From assembly GCA_963974485.1 (NCBI GenBank), contig CAXBBS010000004.1, forward strand, positions 118,462 to 182,461: 64,000 nt of DNA. The letters are read 5' to 3'. Every line of letters begins with the position of its first letter. Position 1 is the stretch's first letter. Position numbers and translations under genes: made by a program. This document shows, piece by piece, positions 42,478-51,422 of the stretch. The notes beneath the pieces were generated by a model. It was not told the origin of the DNA. It saw only the letters and a list, made by a program, of their open reading frames with translations, and ran no database searches. The DNA comes from JAALKW01 sp963974485 (GTDB lineage: Bacteria; Pseudomonadota; Gammaproteobacteria; Legionellales; Legionellaceae).

Positions 42478-44297
42478 TAGATTTCAGGTCCCATATTGAC
42501 GACAAATCGTATGCCGGTATTCGGCATGCGATGCAGTCGGTTATCCACCGGTTGTGCTACAGCAGCTTTAATCGGCCCAACAGGAGAGCGCCACATTAAG
42601 CCAACACCCACATCGTATTGTACTTCTTTTGGATCGGGGCTATATACCGTGCCTTTATCAATAAAGCCAAGAAGATACCACGTATCGAGCAGTTCTTTTT
42701 GTAATTCTAGGCCACCGTAACTTAACACTTTTCCTGGTCCAATCGAGTTAAAGCTGAAGCCTTTCATGTTTTCAGGGCCACCTAGTAACGGAGCAAGTGA
42801 GAGCGGTAACGTATAGATATCAGCGATTTGTGTGAGTTCTCCCATCACGTGAGCATAAATACGGGTTCGTATAAAATCCAGGGTGAGCGCCGCTCTTGCA
42901 TCGACACTAATATTGCCCACGCTAATGCTTGATAAGGCATAACGATTTGCAGCAAACCCACTGACGGTGACATTGTATCCTGATGGTGAAAATAATGGGT
43001 CGCTGGCTTCTCGCCACGTGAGTAACGCTTTAGGATAAACCACCGTGCGTTCAGTCGGATTTTGTTTATCATAATGAAATTGTTCGTGTAAGCCGTTTAA
43101 CGAAAAAACACGCTGAAATTTTGAGGTAAGATGCTGAGACACGAGCGCAAGATTACCCGATCGACTGTTACCGCTCACATAATTTAGGTTGTTGAAGCCT
43201 CCATTGACACTCAATTCATCATGTATAGGATCGCGTCCAGGAATGGTGTATTTTAATATCGCTGCGTTTTGATTGGACGATCCTTGAGCCACGGCATCAA
43301 ATTTATGGCCATAAGTATTTAATGGGATAATATGTAAACCGAAACGTCCACGTGCACCGGTGTCAGTACCGTAACCACCGGAAAGGGTATAACTAAAGCG
43401 ATCGACGGGTTCAAGATGAACCGATAGCGGGACGTGATGGCCTGCTTCGGTTAACGGATCGATTTCAATTGTTTTGAAATATCCGCTACCCATAAGGTTG
43501 GAATTAAGCTCCATGATGTCGTCGGTTGAATACGCGTCGTCATAATCAAAGGGAACGTAGGCAAACAGCAAATCAGGTGATAAGGCAATATGACCTGTTG
43601 TAAACATAGGGTTTCGTTGCCCAAAAGGTTTGAAAAATTCAATTATTTTTGAGAGTTTTGGGATCGGAAGTTCAATTTCACCTTTGAGTTTAGGAGACGG
43701 ACGCGCTGTTCCTGTAATAAAATTAATTTTACCAAAATAAGAACGAGGTCCCGTATTAAAATTCAGGATAATACTGGCATGATAGTTTTCTTTATCAACA
43801 ATCACGGTGGCACGCTCAAAATGAGAGCTCAAAAAGCCTTGGTGTTCTGCGGCGTTGACAAGATTATTTTTCGATGTCTCATACAATAGGCTATTAAACG
43901 GCTGATTTTTTTTGATGGGCAAGTCACGACGGGCTTTTTGGATTTCATCTAATTTTTTGCCAGGTCCTGAAATATTTACCTTGATGCTGGTTACAATCAC
44001 AGGTCGGCCTGGGTTGACGTGAATTTTTCCAGGATGTTTTTGACTGGGAAGCTGAATTTTAATGCTGGGGTTAAAATATCCGTAAGGTGTTAACGCCTTT
44101 TTAACTTGGCTGGTTAACACATCTTCAGATATACCGCCTTGTATTGGGTGTGCGTACAAATCAAGCAGGCGAGATTCAATGTTCTCACGTGGCAACTTTT
44201 CAAGTCCTGTAATCTCAAACGATGCAACCTGAGCAGCACCGAGTAAAAGTAAAACGCAGCATAAGAGTGTAAACCGTTGAATGGTTTGTTTAATCAT
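42477..44297 (-). CDS. tamA: Outer membrane Omp85-family protein TamA
   Basis: A 606-residue outer membrane protein: signal peptide (about 1-25, ending at AAQVAS), three POTRA-like domains (about 26-280) and a C-terminal 16-strand barrel, with the Omp85 motif region LLGGPENMKGFSFNSIGPG and a final segment VGVGLMWRSPVGPIKAAVAQP. The start at 44297 is chosen because a signal peptide begins at MIKQTIQRF; a longer frame would reach further into mutS and lack one. It overlaps the mutS stop by 8 bp (ATGATTAA). Confidence 0.92.
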   Translation of the reverse strand: MIKQTIQRFTLLCCVLLLLGAAQVASFEITGLEKLPRENIESRLLDLYAHPIQGGISEDVLTSQVKKALTPYGYFNPSIKIQLPSQKHPGKIHVNPGRPVIVTSIKVNISGPGKKLDEIQKARRDLPIKKNQPFNSLLYETSKNNLVNAAEHQGFLSSHFERATVIVDKENYHASIILNFNTGPRSYFGKINFITGTARPSPKLKGEIELPIPKLSKIIEFFKPFGQRNPMFTTGHIALSPDLLFAYVPFDYDDAYSTDDIMELNSNLMGSGYFKTIEIDPLTEAGHHVPLSVHLEPVDRFSYTLSGGYGTDTGARGRFGLHIIPLNTYGHKFDAVAQGSSNQNAAILKYTIPGRDPIHDELSVNGGFNNLNYVSGNSRSGNLALVSQHLTSKFQRVFSLNGLHEQFHYDKQNPTERTVVYPKALLTWREASDPLFSPSGYNVTVSGFAANRYALSSISVGNISVDARAALTLDFIRTRIYAHVMGELTQIADIYTLPLSLAPLLGGPENMKGFSFNSIGPGKVLSYGGLELQKELLDTWYLLGFIDKGTVYSPDPKEVQYDVGVGLMWRSPVGPIKAAVAQPVDNRLHRMPNTGIRFVVNMGPEI

Positions 44298-46872
44298 CGG
44301 CAACACAAGCCTCGTAGGATTCATCTCTAGCCTGTGCTTGAACTTGATACAGCAATTGTAATGCGTCACGCGCAGTCATATCATCTAAATTAAGCGCGCG
44401 AATTTTGGATAGCACAGCCGATGGTTTAGGTTGGGGCTTATGCATAAGCTCGGGGGGGAATTTTGGGCTAGCTGATGGCGTGCTGGGTTCTAATTGCTGT
44501 AAATGCGCACGTGCATCAAGCAAAACATGGTTTGGAATACCAGCTAATGCCGCAACTTCGAGGCCGTAGCTTTGGCTTGCAGCACCTGCTTGCACGCGGT
44601 AAAGAAATACAATTTTCCCATGACTGACCGTAGCTTCGACATGTACGTTTTTAATATTACTACACGTGTCAGGTAACGCGGTGAGCTCAAAATAATGCGT
44701 TGAAAACAGGGTAAATGCTTGCACTGTTTCAGCTAAATGCACACAGCATGCATGGGCCAGTGCTACGCCATCAAACGTGCTGGTACCGCGCCCAATTTCA
44801 TCAATTAAAACCAAACTTTGTGCTGTCGCGTGCCTTAAAATATAAGCTGTTTCTGTCATTTCCACCATAAAGGTTGAGCGTCCCGAAGCTAAATCATCGT
44901 TGGCACCAATACGTGTGAATAATTTATCGATAGGACCAAGGCGTGTTTGATTTGCAGGAACATAGCTGCCGATGTGTGCGAGCACAACGATGAGCGCTGT
45001 TTGCCGCATATAGGTTGATTTCCCGCCCATATTAGGGCCTGTAATAAGCAACGTATTTTTACCTGGAACCAGTGTCACATCGTTTGCAATAAAAGCATTA
45101 TTTAAGAGCGATTCAAGCACCGGGTGTCGGCCTTCATCTATGTGAATGCCTGGCTCATCAACAAAGTTAGGCGCGTTCCAATGCAACGTGTTGGCGCGCT
45201 CAGCGAGCGTATTTAATACATCAGACTCGGCCAGTGCATGCGCTGTGTGTGTGAGTGTTGTGATATGGGCTTGAAGTGTATTAATCAAATGATCATAAAG
45301 CCAACGTTCACGCGTGAGTGCTTTGGATTGAGCTGATAAAACACGCTCTTCAAAGGTTTTAAGCTCAGCAGTAATATAACGCTCGGTATTTTTTAAGGTT
45401 TGCTTACGTTGATAATACGCAGGAATATTCTCAGTGGCGTGCGCACGTGAAAGCTCAATATAATAGCCATGAACACGATTGTAACCAAACTTAAGCGTAG
45501 GTATTCCCGAGCGTGTTTTTTCTTCTTGCTCTAAGGCATCAAGTGCATCTGTCGAGTTTTCGCTTAAAGCGCGATACTCATCAAGCTCAGCATCAAAACC
45601 TGGGGCAATCACACCACCATCACGAATAAGCATGGGCGGGTTTTCAATCAGCGCATGCGTTAATAGCGTGAGTAAATCAGGTTGAGGGACAAGTGCTTGG
45701 TTTAAGTTAGTCAAAAGCTGGGTTTGGTAGCTCGCTAACAACGTGTGTAAGTCGGGCAATATTGCGAGTGTCTCACGTACTTGCACTAAATCACGTGGGC
45801 GTGCTGATTTTAGGGCAATACGAGAAACAATGCGCTCCAGATCGCGCGCGTTTTTGAGTAGCTCGAAAATTGCGTCCGTTTGTTTGCTTTGAATCAACTC
45901 TGCGATGCTCGCTTGACGTTGTTTTAAGTGTTCATGATCACGTAGTGGTCGCCCAAGCCAACGTTTTAATAACCGGCTCCCCATGGGGGACGCGGTATGA
46001 TCCAGCACAGAAATTAGCGTATGCTTATCGGTACCGCGTTGATTTTCAAATAAAGCCAAATGCGCCTGTGTTGCGGCATCTAATTCCAAATAATCATCAT
46101 TTTTTTCAAGTGTTAATGTCGTAAGGTGTGGTAGTGCTTGGCGTTGAGTAAGATTTAAATAGGCCAGCAAGCCACCTGCTGCAACAAAGGCAATGTTATA
46201 TTCAATCTCACCAAATGCATGCAAATCTTTGGTGTTGAATTGCTTTTGAAGCGCTGCGCGTGCTTGGTGTAGATCAAACTCCCAACCCGGACGAACATGC
46301 AGTGGAAAAGGCGCATGTTTTAATTTTGAAGCCAAGCCTTCTTGCACCAAAACTTCAGCAGGATGCAGGCGCGTAAGTGCTGCAGCAAGTTCTGTTTTTG
46401 TGGTTAATTCTAATAGATGAAAACGCCCACCACTCAGATCAACCCAGGCAAGACCAAAGCCTACGTTTGTTTCATGAACCGCTAGCAAAATTGTGTCGTG
46501 ATTTGCGTCTAAAAGCGCGTCGTCGGTCACGGTTCCTGGTGTCACAATACGTGTGACTTGCCGCTCAACAGGCCCTTTGCTTGTGGCTGGATCGCCAATC
46601 TGCTCGCAAATTGCAACCGACTCGCCTTTTTTTAATAAACGCGCCAGGTAATTTTCAAGCGCATGGTACGGTACACCGGCCATAGGAATAGGTTTACCGT
46701 TTGCTCGACCACGGTGTGTCAGGGTTAAGTCAAGTAATCGAGCCGCATGTGTTGCATCATCAAAAAATAATTCATAAAAATCCCCCATACGATAAAGCAA
46801 AAGCATATCAGGATGATCGGCTTTTATACGTAAGAATTGCTGCATCATGGGGGTGTGTTCTGATGTTGACAT
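44290..46872 (-). CDS. mutS: DNA mismatch repair protein MutS
   Basis: An 860-residue ATPase that recognises mismatches. The N-terminal mismatch-binding domain carries the Phe-x-Glu motif (MGDFYELFFDDA); the ATPase has Walker A TGPNMGGKSTYMRQTA, the signature with FMVEMTETAYIL, and Walker B LVLIDEIGRGTSTFDG. Length is normal. A mutH gene occurs at 58.6 kb, so methyl-directed repair (MutHLS) is expected; mutL is not in the window. The 3' end overlaps tamA. Confidence 0.97.
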   Translation of the reverse strand: MSTSEHTPMMQQFLRIKADHPDMLLLYRMGDFYELFFDDATHAARLLDLTLTHRGRANGKPIPMAGVPYHALENYLARLLKKGESVAICEQIGDPATSKGPVERQVTRIVTPGTVTDDALLDANHDTILLAVHETNVGFGLAWVDLSGGRFHLLELTTKTELAAALTRLHPAEVLVQEGLASKLKHAPFPLHVRPGWEFDLHQARAALQKQFNTKDLHAFGEIEYNIAFVAAGGLLAYLNLTQRQALPHLTTLTLEKNDDYLELDAATQAHLALFENQRGTDKHTLISVLDHTASPMGSRLLKRWLGRPLRDHEHLKQRQASIAELIQSKQTDAIFELLKNARDLERIVSRIALKSARPRDLVQVRETLAILPDLHTLLASYQTQLLTNLNQALVPQPDLLTLLTHALIENPPMLIRDGGVIAPGFDAELDEYRALSENSTDALDALEQEEKTRSGIPTLKFGYNRVHGYYIELSRAHATENIPAYYQRKQTLKNTERYITAELKTFEERVLSAQSKALTRERWLYDHLINTLQAHITTLTHTAHALAESDVLNTLAERANTLHWNAPNFVDEPGIHIDEGRHPVLESLLNNAFIANDVTLVPGKNTLLITGPNMGGKSTYMRQTALIVVLAHIGSYVPANQTRLGPIDKLFTRIGANDDLASGRSTFMVEMTETAYILRHATAQSLVLIDEIGRGTSTFDGVALAHACCVHLAETVQAFTLFSTHYFELTALPDTCSNIKNVHVEATVSHGKIVFLYRVQAGAASQSYGLEVAALAGIPNHVLLDARAHLQQLEPSTPSASPKFPPELMHKPQPKPSAVLSKIRALNLDDMTARDALQLLYQVQAQARDESYEACVADD

Positions 46873-46949
46873 AGCCTGCTCGGTGTTAATTAAATCGCAG
46901 GAAGTGTAACAAAATCAGGCGCAATTGTATAAGTTCATATGAAATTAGC

Positions 46950-48263
46950 TTATGTCGTTAGCCATACACTATAAGGCGTTTGAATGGTGTCACGATTAAT
47001 CACGGTACATGTTCCCAACGTATTAGCAATCATAGGGCATTTAGAAATTGTGTTGTTTACCTCGTTTGGAACATAGAGGTATGAGTTATTGCTAGCAAAT
47101 AGATTAACAACCTCATCAAAGTTAAACGTACCGTTACCATTGCTTATTGTACAATCCACCAATGTACCATCAACTGTGTTTAACGAACAGACTGAGATCA
47201 TCCGGGCTCCGCTTAGCGTTACATTGGCAACATATAACCTTGGTCCTACGTCATTTAAACTAACCCCCAGTGGAACTCCGAACGTGCCAAAACCATTGCT
47301 CGTCGTACATGTTGAAAAAATTCCAGTGGATGTGTCGATGTTGCAAATAGATACAGTCCCACTCCCACTGTTTGCGACATAGGCATATGTTCCGGCTGGG
47401 TTAAAGGCGACTCTGCCGCTTGGACCAGCAAACGTGTTATTGCCATGACTCGTACTGCACGTATCCAGATGACCATCGGGCATAATAGGACAAATATAAA
47501 TGAGGCTGCTCGGAGATGAGGTTAAGTATAAGAAATTACCCTCAGGATTTAGTCCCCCGTTAGTCAAATTAACGCCTGATGGGTTATTTTCTTGGGCACA
47601 CGTCTGGATTTGTCCGGTGAATGAGTCTACTTCACAGTTAAAGACAGCATTAGAAGTGAGTACGTAGGCGCGCGTTCCTTTTTTATTTAATGCGATATCA
47701 TTTGGAGATGAAAATAAGCTGCTTGTGTAAAGACTGCATTCGTCAAAATTGCTATTTGATAAAACGGAACAAACGGATATAGCCCCTGGTTGACTCTGTC
47801 CTTGTGCTATATATGCAAAGTTGTTGGGAGCAGCTCTTGTAATATTCAAGCTGTTGGTCTGACTGGGTTGCGAGCATAAAAATGGATCGGGTGTGTTGTT
47901 GTCTGGCCCTGTGGTTCTACATATTTCAGGCCCAGAAGATATGTGCTGAGCTATTTGGCTGCCATCAATCGTTAAGGACAAGAGGCAGGATGCATGAGGT
48001 TCTAACTCCATGGGGCTTGTGCAATGTCCACTGGAGGTATCTTGGGCAATGCCAGTGATGGGGCGCATGGTGAGAGTACGTGTAAGCTTGGTTTGATTGG
48101 TCAGCGTGTAGCTGACGGTGCCTGTGCTATTAATAGGAATGTCGAGCCTGGTGGGGGTGGTGGGAATGAGTTCAAATGTCGGTTGTGACAGTGCATGAGA
48201 TAATAGTGGCATGAAGCAGGCAATTACGGTGATTAAACGCATATTTTGAGTTTTTATTTTCAT
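46950..48263 (-). CDS. Exported beta-propeller-like protein (paralogous N-terminal domain)
   Basis: A 437-residue secreted protein. After a signal peptide (about 1-24, ending ...SHALSQ), residues ~25-160 form an Ig-like/beta domain that is also present in the next gene: PTTPT.L..PINST, TLTMRPITGI.QDTS, SLxIDGSQI.QHI.SGP, PDPFLCSQPSQTNSLNIT. The rest is a run of YVTN/NHL-type repeats of about 40-45 residues (ALNKKGTRAYVLT, NPAGTYAYVANSGSGTVSIC, GPRLYVANV), a beta-propeller with a Cys at each repeat (SxCxI/C.xxxG.xxxC). ATG at 48263 is chosen because the 23 bp around it is nearly identical in the sister gene. Role unknown; surface or host-interaction protein is plausible. Confidence 0.75.
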   Translation of the reverse strand: MKIKTQNMRLITVIACFMPLLSHALSQPTFELIPTTPTRLDIPINSTGTVSYTLTNQTKLTRTLTMRPITGIAQDTSSGHCTSPMELEPHASCLLSLTIDGSQIAQHISSGPEICRTTGPDNNTPDPFLCSQPSQTNSLNITRAAPNNFAYIAQGQSQPGAISVCSVLSNSNFDECSLYTSSLFSSPNDIALNKKGTRAYVLTSNAVFNCEVDSFTGQIQTCAQENNPSGVNLTNGGLNPEGNFLYLTSSPSSLIYICPIMPDGHLDTCSTSHGNNTFAGPSGRVAFNPAGTYAYVANSGSGTVSICNIDTSTGIFSTCTTSNGFGTFGVPLGVSLNDVGPRLYVANVTLSGARMISVCSLNTVDGTLVDCTISNGNGTFNFDEVVNLFASNNSYLYVPNEVNNTISKCPMIANTLGTCTVINRDTIQTPYSVWLTT

Positions 48264-48274
48264 GATGGCCCTGT
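48252..48274 (-). repeat. Duplicated leader/start region, copy 1
   Basis: This 23 bp segment spans the start codon of the 46950 gene and matches 49655-49677 with one mismatch. It includes the ACAGGGCC ribosome-binding region and the ATGAAAATAAAA start, and marks the shared origin of the two genes. Confidence 0.8.
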
Positions 48275-48286
48275 TCGCTCCAAAAG

Positions 48287-49666
48287 TTATAAAGTTAAAG
48301 CCCGTGAGCATCTAACGCCAAGTTTGTATTCCTTAGGAGCCTCACCCTGATTGTTTTCGCCGGTTGAAAAAATCTGAAAAAAAGCGTATGTTTCAGGTTG
48401 GTCCTGCGACCCAGTAGAACTAAAAAAATAACCCTCTAAATTGGTAATGTACCCAAGCTGAACTAAATAATTTATTGCTGAATTGCGAGGACTATTTTCA
48501 CATGGTCTACTTTCTCTAGTAGACATTTCACATATCGCAGGTAAGTACCAGTCCGAATAATTGTCAATGGTTGCTTTACAAAGGCCCGCTGCATAGGTTG
48601 TTAAATCAGTGGCAGGGTCCGTGGTAGGCGGCGAATAATAAGTAACAATATTATTCGTATCACATGCGCCATCGTTTTTTCCGTTACAAGCGTTTTGACC
48701 TGAAACTTGTCCGGTATCTGGATCAGGATTTGATTCGGTCGATATCCAGCTTATACCAAAAATGCTTACATTATCTGGGCTCCAAATAATTCCATTAGGA
48801 TAAGCCTCTGCTTGGTTGGTTAATGTCACGGCTTTACCGCCCATGCTACCTGTTGTAGGCGTTGTGTCATCGATGGCATATACATAACCCGATTGATACA
48901 CACTGCCTTGGGTCAAGATATTAAGTGTAGGTGTGAGGGTATTGGTGTTATTGCCTAATACGGTCAACGTGATAGGTACCGGTGATGTATCACCGGGTGT
49001 TGCACTGGGAGTGGCGCCAGGCGTGATGGTTAACACACAGGTTTCCGCAGCTGCAATTGTGTCGCAACTTTCAGGGGTAATCGTTGTACCTGTTGGTAGT
49101 GCAGGTGAAGCGGTATAAGTCACGTTGTTTGCTGGATTTGAGCCTGTATTGGTTAATGTGATGGTGCGAGCATTGCCGCTCACACTTAGGGCAAGTGTAG
49201 AGACGCTTTCTGATAAGGTTGTTTCGGCAGGAGCGGTTGTTTGTGTGATGTTTAAGCTATTGGTTTGGCTAGGTTGAGAACATAAAAAGGGATCGGGTGT
49301 GTTATCTGGTCCTGTGCTTATACATACAACGGGTCCAGAAGCAATATGTTGATCAATTTGACTGCCATCAATATTTAATGAAAGTAAACACGATGTTTTG
49401 GGCGCCAACGTGATAGGGTTTGCGCAATTATCGCCGGATGTATCTTGGGTAATGCCTGTGATGGGGCGCATGGTAAGGGTTCGTGCGACGGAGGTTTGAT
49501 TGGTAAGTAGGTAACTCGCTGTGGCGGTGCTATTTATCGGCACTTGGAGCGTGGTTGGGGTGGTGGGTGTCAGGGTAAATGTCGCTTGTGACAGTGCGTA
49601 CGACCATGCTGGAATAAAAAATATAAACGCCGTAACTAAGCGTGATTTTTGTGCTTTTATTTTCAT
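48287..49666 (-). CDS. Exported Lcl/DUF1566-like protein (paralogous N-terminal domain)
   Basis: A 459-residue secreted protein. Signal peptide (about 1-24) and the same N-terminal beta domain as its neighbour (residues ~25-150), then a second Ig-like/CARDB-type domain (about 150-250, TITLTNTGSNPANNVTYTAS) and a C-terminal domain (about 265-459) with GSMGGKAVTLTNQAEAYP, DWYLPAICEMS and SSTGSQDQPETYAFFQIF. The C-terminal part resembles DUF1566/Lcl C-terminal domains, used in adhesion in Legionella. It is followed by its sister gene after 23 bp, so the two probably form one transcript. Confidence 0.75.
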   Translation of the reverse strand: MKIKAQKSRLVTAFIFFIPAWSYALSQATFTLTPTTPTTLQVPINSTATASYLLTNQTSVARTLTMRPITGITQDTSGDNCANPITLAPKTSCLLSLNIDGSQIDQHIASGPVVCISTGPDNTPDPFLCSQPSQTNSLNITQTTAPAETTLSESVSTLALSVSGNARTITLTNTGSNPANNVTYTASPALPTGTTITPESCDTIAAAETCVLTITPGATPSATPGDTSPVPITLTVLGNNTNTLTPTLNILTQGSVYQSGYVYAIDDTTPTTGSMGGKAVTLTNQAEAYPNGIIWSPDNVSIFGISWISTESNPDPDTGQVSGQNACNGKNDGACDTNNIVTYYSPPTTDPATDLTTYAAGLCKATIDNYSDWYLPAICEMSTRESRPCENSPRNSAINYLVQLGYITNLEGYFFSSTGSQDQPETYAFFQIFSTGENNQGEAPKEYKLGVRCSRALTL

Positions 49667-49677
49667 GACGGCCCTGT
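49655..49677 (-). repeat. Duplicated leader/start region, copy 2
   Basis: Partner of the repeat at 48252-48274 (22 of 23 bases identical), again spanning ribosome-binding region and start codon, here of the 48287 gene. Confidence 0.8.
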
Positions 49678-49716
49678 CTGAATAAATAATTTCTAGGTTA
49701 GATTGTTGATGATTTG

Positions 49717-49737
49717 AAGCGCGCCGTCAATGCGCTT
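49717..49737 (-). terminator. Weak hairpin at the end of the 49737 gene
   Basis: Arms AAGCGC (49717-49722) and GCGCTT (49732-49737) with a 9 nt loop overlap the stop codon of the 49737 gene. The downstream minus-strand sequence is not T-rich, so termination would be weak. Confidence 0.3.
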
Positions 49738-51410
49738 TATTTTGGTGCTGATAAAGGCGATGTTATATTTTTATCGGAATCTTCTTCATCTTCATCAGGA
49801 TCAGGTTCAGGTTCAGGCGTTTGAAATATTGAAAAATCTAATATTTGTTGTGTGGTTGCTGAAATAAAAAGATTAAGCATGGATTTGGTGGCCCCTATGT
49901 TTTTTTGTTTTCTTTCTTGTTTCATAATTGTAGCGCCAAAGGCGTGTGCTACGGTGACCAGGCAAAGTGCGAAACACAGTTGTTTAAGCTGGTGAAAGAA
50001 ACTATTTTTTTTGGGCTCCGGAACGGATGTATGATCAAGTAAGCGTGTAAGAGCAAATAAAAGTGTCCCGCCGATGATCGACGCGTCTTGAACGGTGTAG
50101 AGTGCGGACATGCCAGGGCTGGTGATACTGACCGTGCCGACACATGGTAGCTGTGTTCTGTGTGAGGTATGGATTACGCGATCAAGTTTATGCCGTGTTT
50201 CTAGCTCAAGATGCAGCGCTTTTTTTAATAAAATATGGTTATTATAGGTGATGGTTTGTTCTATGGATGCTTGAAAGGCCTTGGCATTATTTTTTTGAAA
50301 GAGATGCGTCAACCTGAGGTTTGAAAATCCTTGTAAGTGCCAAAATTCACGCTTCACAACATCAAGCTCTAAAACTTGTAAATATTCATCTAAAGAATGC
50401 CCACCTGCATGATGAATCATGTAAGCAATGAATGTTTTAAAAAATAATTCAAGTTGTTGAGGTTGGTCAGTATAGACCAGCTTATTTTCTCGTAATAATT
50501 GAGCCATGACCCTCAATTTAACCAGCATGGTGCCTGAAATAGAGCCTACAAAAGGCGTGACTTTATTAGAAAATATTTGGTCAGGTATATGATAGGAGCC
50601 TTGCATATAGGTAAAGTAATCTGCAGCGCGAGTGAAGCTAGCAGGTTTATTGTCGAGCAGCGCATCTCCCACAGGCAAGGGCATAAACGATCGCATAATA
50701 CCTAAGGTATGGGGGCGTACGGTCTGATGGACACCATGCTTATGCCCGTTGGCGCGTCGATCTTCGTCGATCCGCGATGTTCGCCCACGCTTACGCTCGT
50801 GATAGACGGAATCAGTCTTAAAATAAATATCAAACGGTATGAAGCCGGAAGGCATCTCTTCAGGTACATAAACGGCTGTGTACATGCATTTTATGATAAG
50901 ACGCAATTTTTCTTTTTGGTCGGCTTGAAATAATGGGTAACTATCGGGCTTATTTAATTTATTTAGACCATCCCAGTATTCAATGAATTGAGGTCGAGCT
51001 GGTGGTATCCGTCCATCAACAATAGGTTCCATCATGTTGTGTTCATCTTTTTCTATAAGATTAAAAATTGAATTGAAGTGCTGTTCTAAAAGATTGATAT
51101 CAAGATCATCAAGCGATGTTGCCAAGGTATTGTGGCAAAGGTGGCTTTCGAAGTAACGGCGCACGGGATCGGTATTAATCGCATGCTTGGTTGTTTTAAT
51201 GATGTAGGTGTCGAGCAAAGGGTCTTCTAATAGATCATTAAGCCGTGTATCAGTACGTGTGTTACGAACACCGGTAAGATAAATAGACTCGATGAGCTTG
51301 TACTTATTGGGAGTATCACGATATTTTTCTAAGAGAAGCGTTAACGCTTGAAAAACAGTGATTTCTATTTTAGGGGTCAAGGAGGTTACGTCTAATAATG
51401 ATGCGTTCAT
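49737..51410 (-). CDS. Unknown large protein, tandem paralog B
   Basis: A 557-residue protein of a family I do not recognise, clearly homologous to the preceding gene: shared stretches include FQALTLL.EKY, DPVRRYFESHL.HNTLATSLD.LDI, VRPHT.GIMRS.MPLP.GDAL, VTPFVGSISG.ML, AGGHSL.E.L.VL.L and QTITYNNHI..K. It has no signal peptide. The C-terminal third has hydrophobic segments (about residues 427-445 and 457-490) not found in the sister protein, then an acidic tail (PEPEPDPDEDEEDSDKN). The acidic tail is of the kind seen at the C-terminus of Dot/Icm substrates, but this is speculation. It starts 12 bp after the sister gene's stop: one operon. Confidence 0.75.
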   Translation of the reverse strand: MNASLLDVTSLTPKIEITVFQALTLLLEKYRDTPNKYKLIESIYLTGVRNTRTDTRLNDLLEDPLLDTYIIKTTKHAINTDPVRRYFESHLCHNTLATSLDDLDINLLEQHFNSIFNLIEKDEHNMMEPIVDGRIPPARPQFIEYWDGLNKLNKPDSYPLFQADQKEKLRLIIKCMYTAVYVPEEMPSGFIPFDIYFKTDSVYHERKRGRTSRIDEDRRANGHKHGVHQTVRPHTLGIMRSFMPLPVGDALLDNKPASFTRAADYFTYMQGSYHIPDQIFSNKVTPFVGSISGTMLVKLRVMAQLLRENKLVYTDQPQQLELFFKTFIAYMIHHAGGHSLDEYLQVLELDVVKREFWHLQGFSNLRLTHLFQKNNAKAFQASIEQTITYNNHILLKKALHLELETRHKLDRVIHTSHRTQLPCVGTVSITSPGMSALYTVQDASIIGGTLLFALTRLLDHTSVPEPKKNSFFHQLKQLCFALCLVTVAHAFGATIMKQERKQKNIGATKSMLNLFISATTQQILDFSIFQTPEPEPDPDEDEEDSDKNITSPLSAPK

Positions 51411-51422
51411 TATATAATATCC

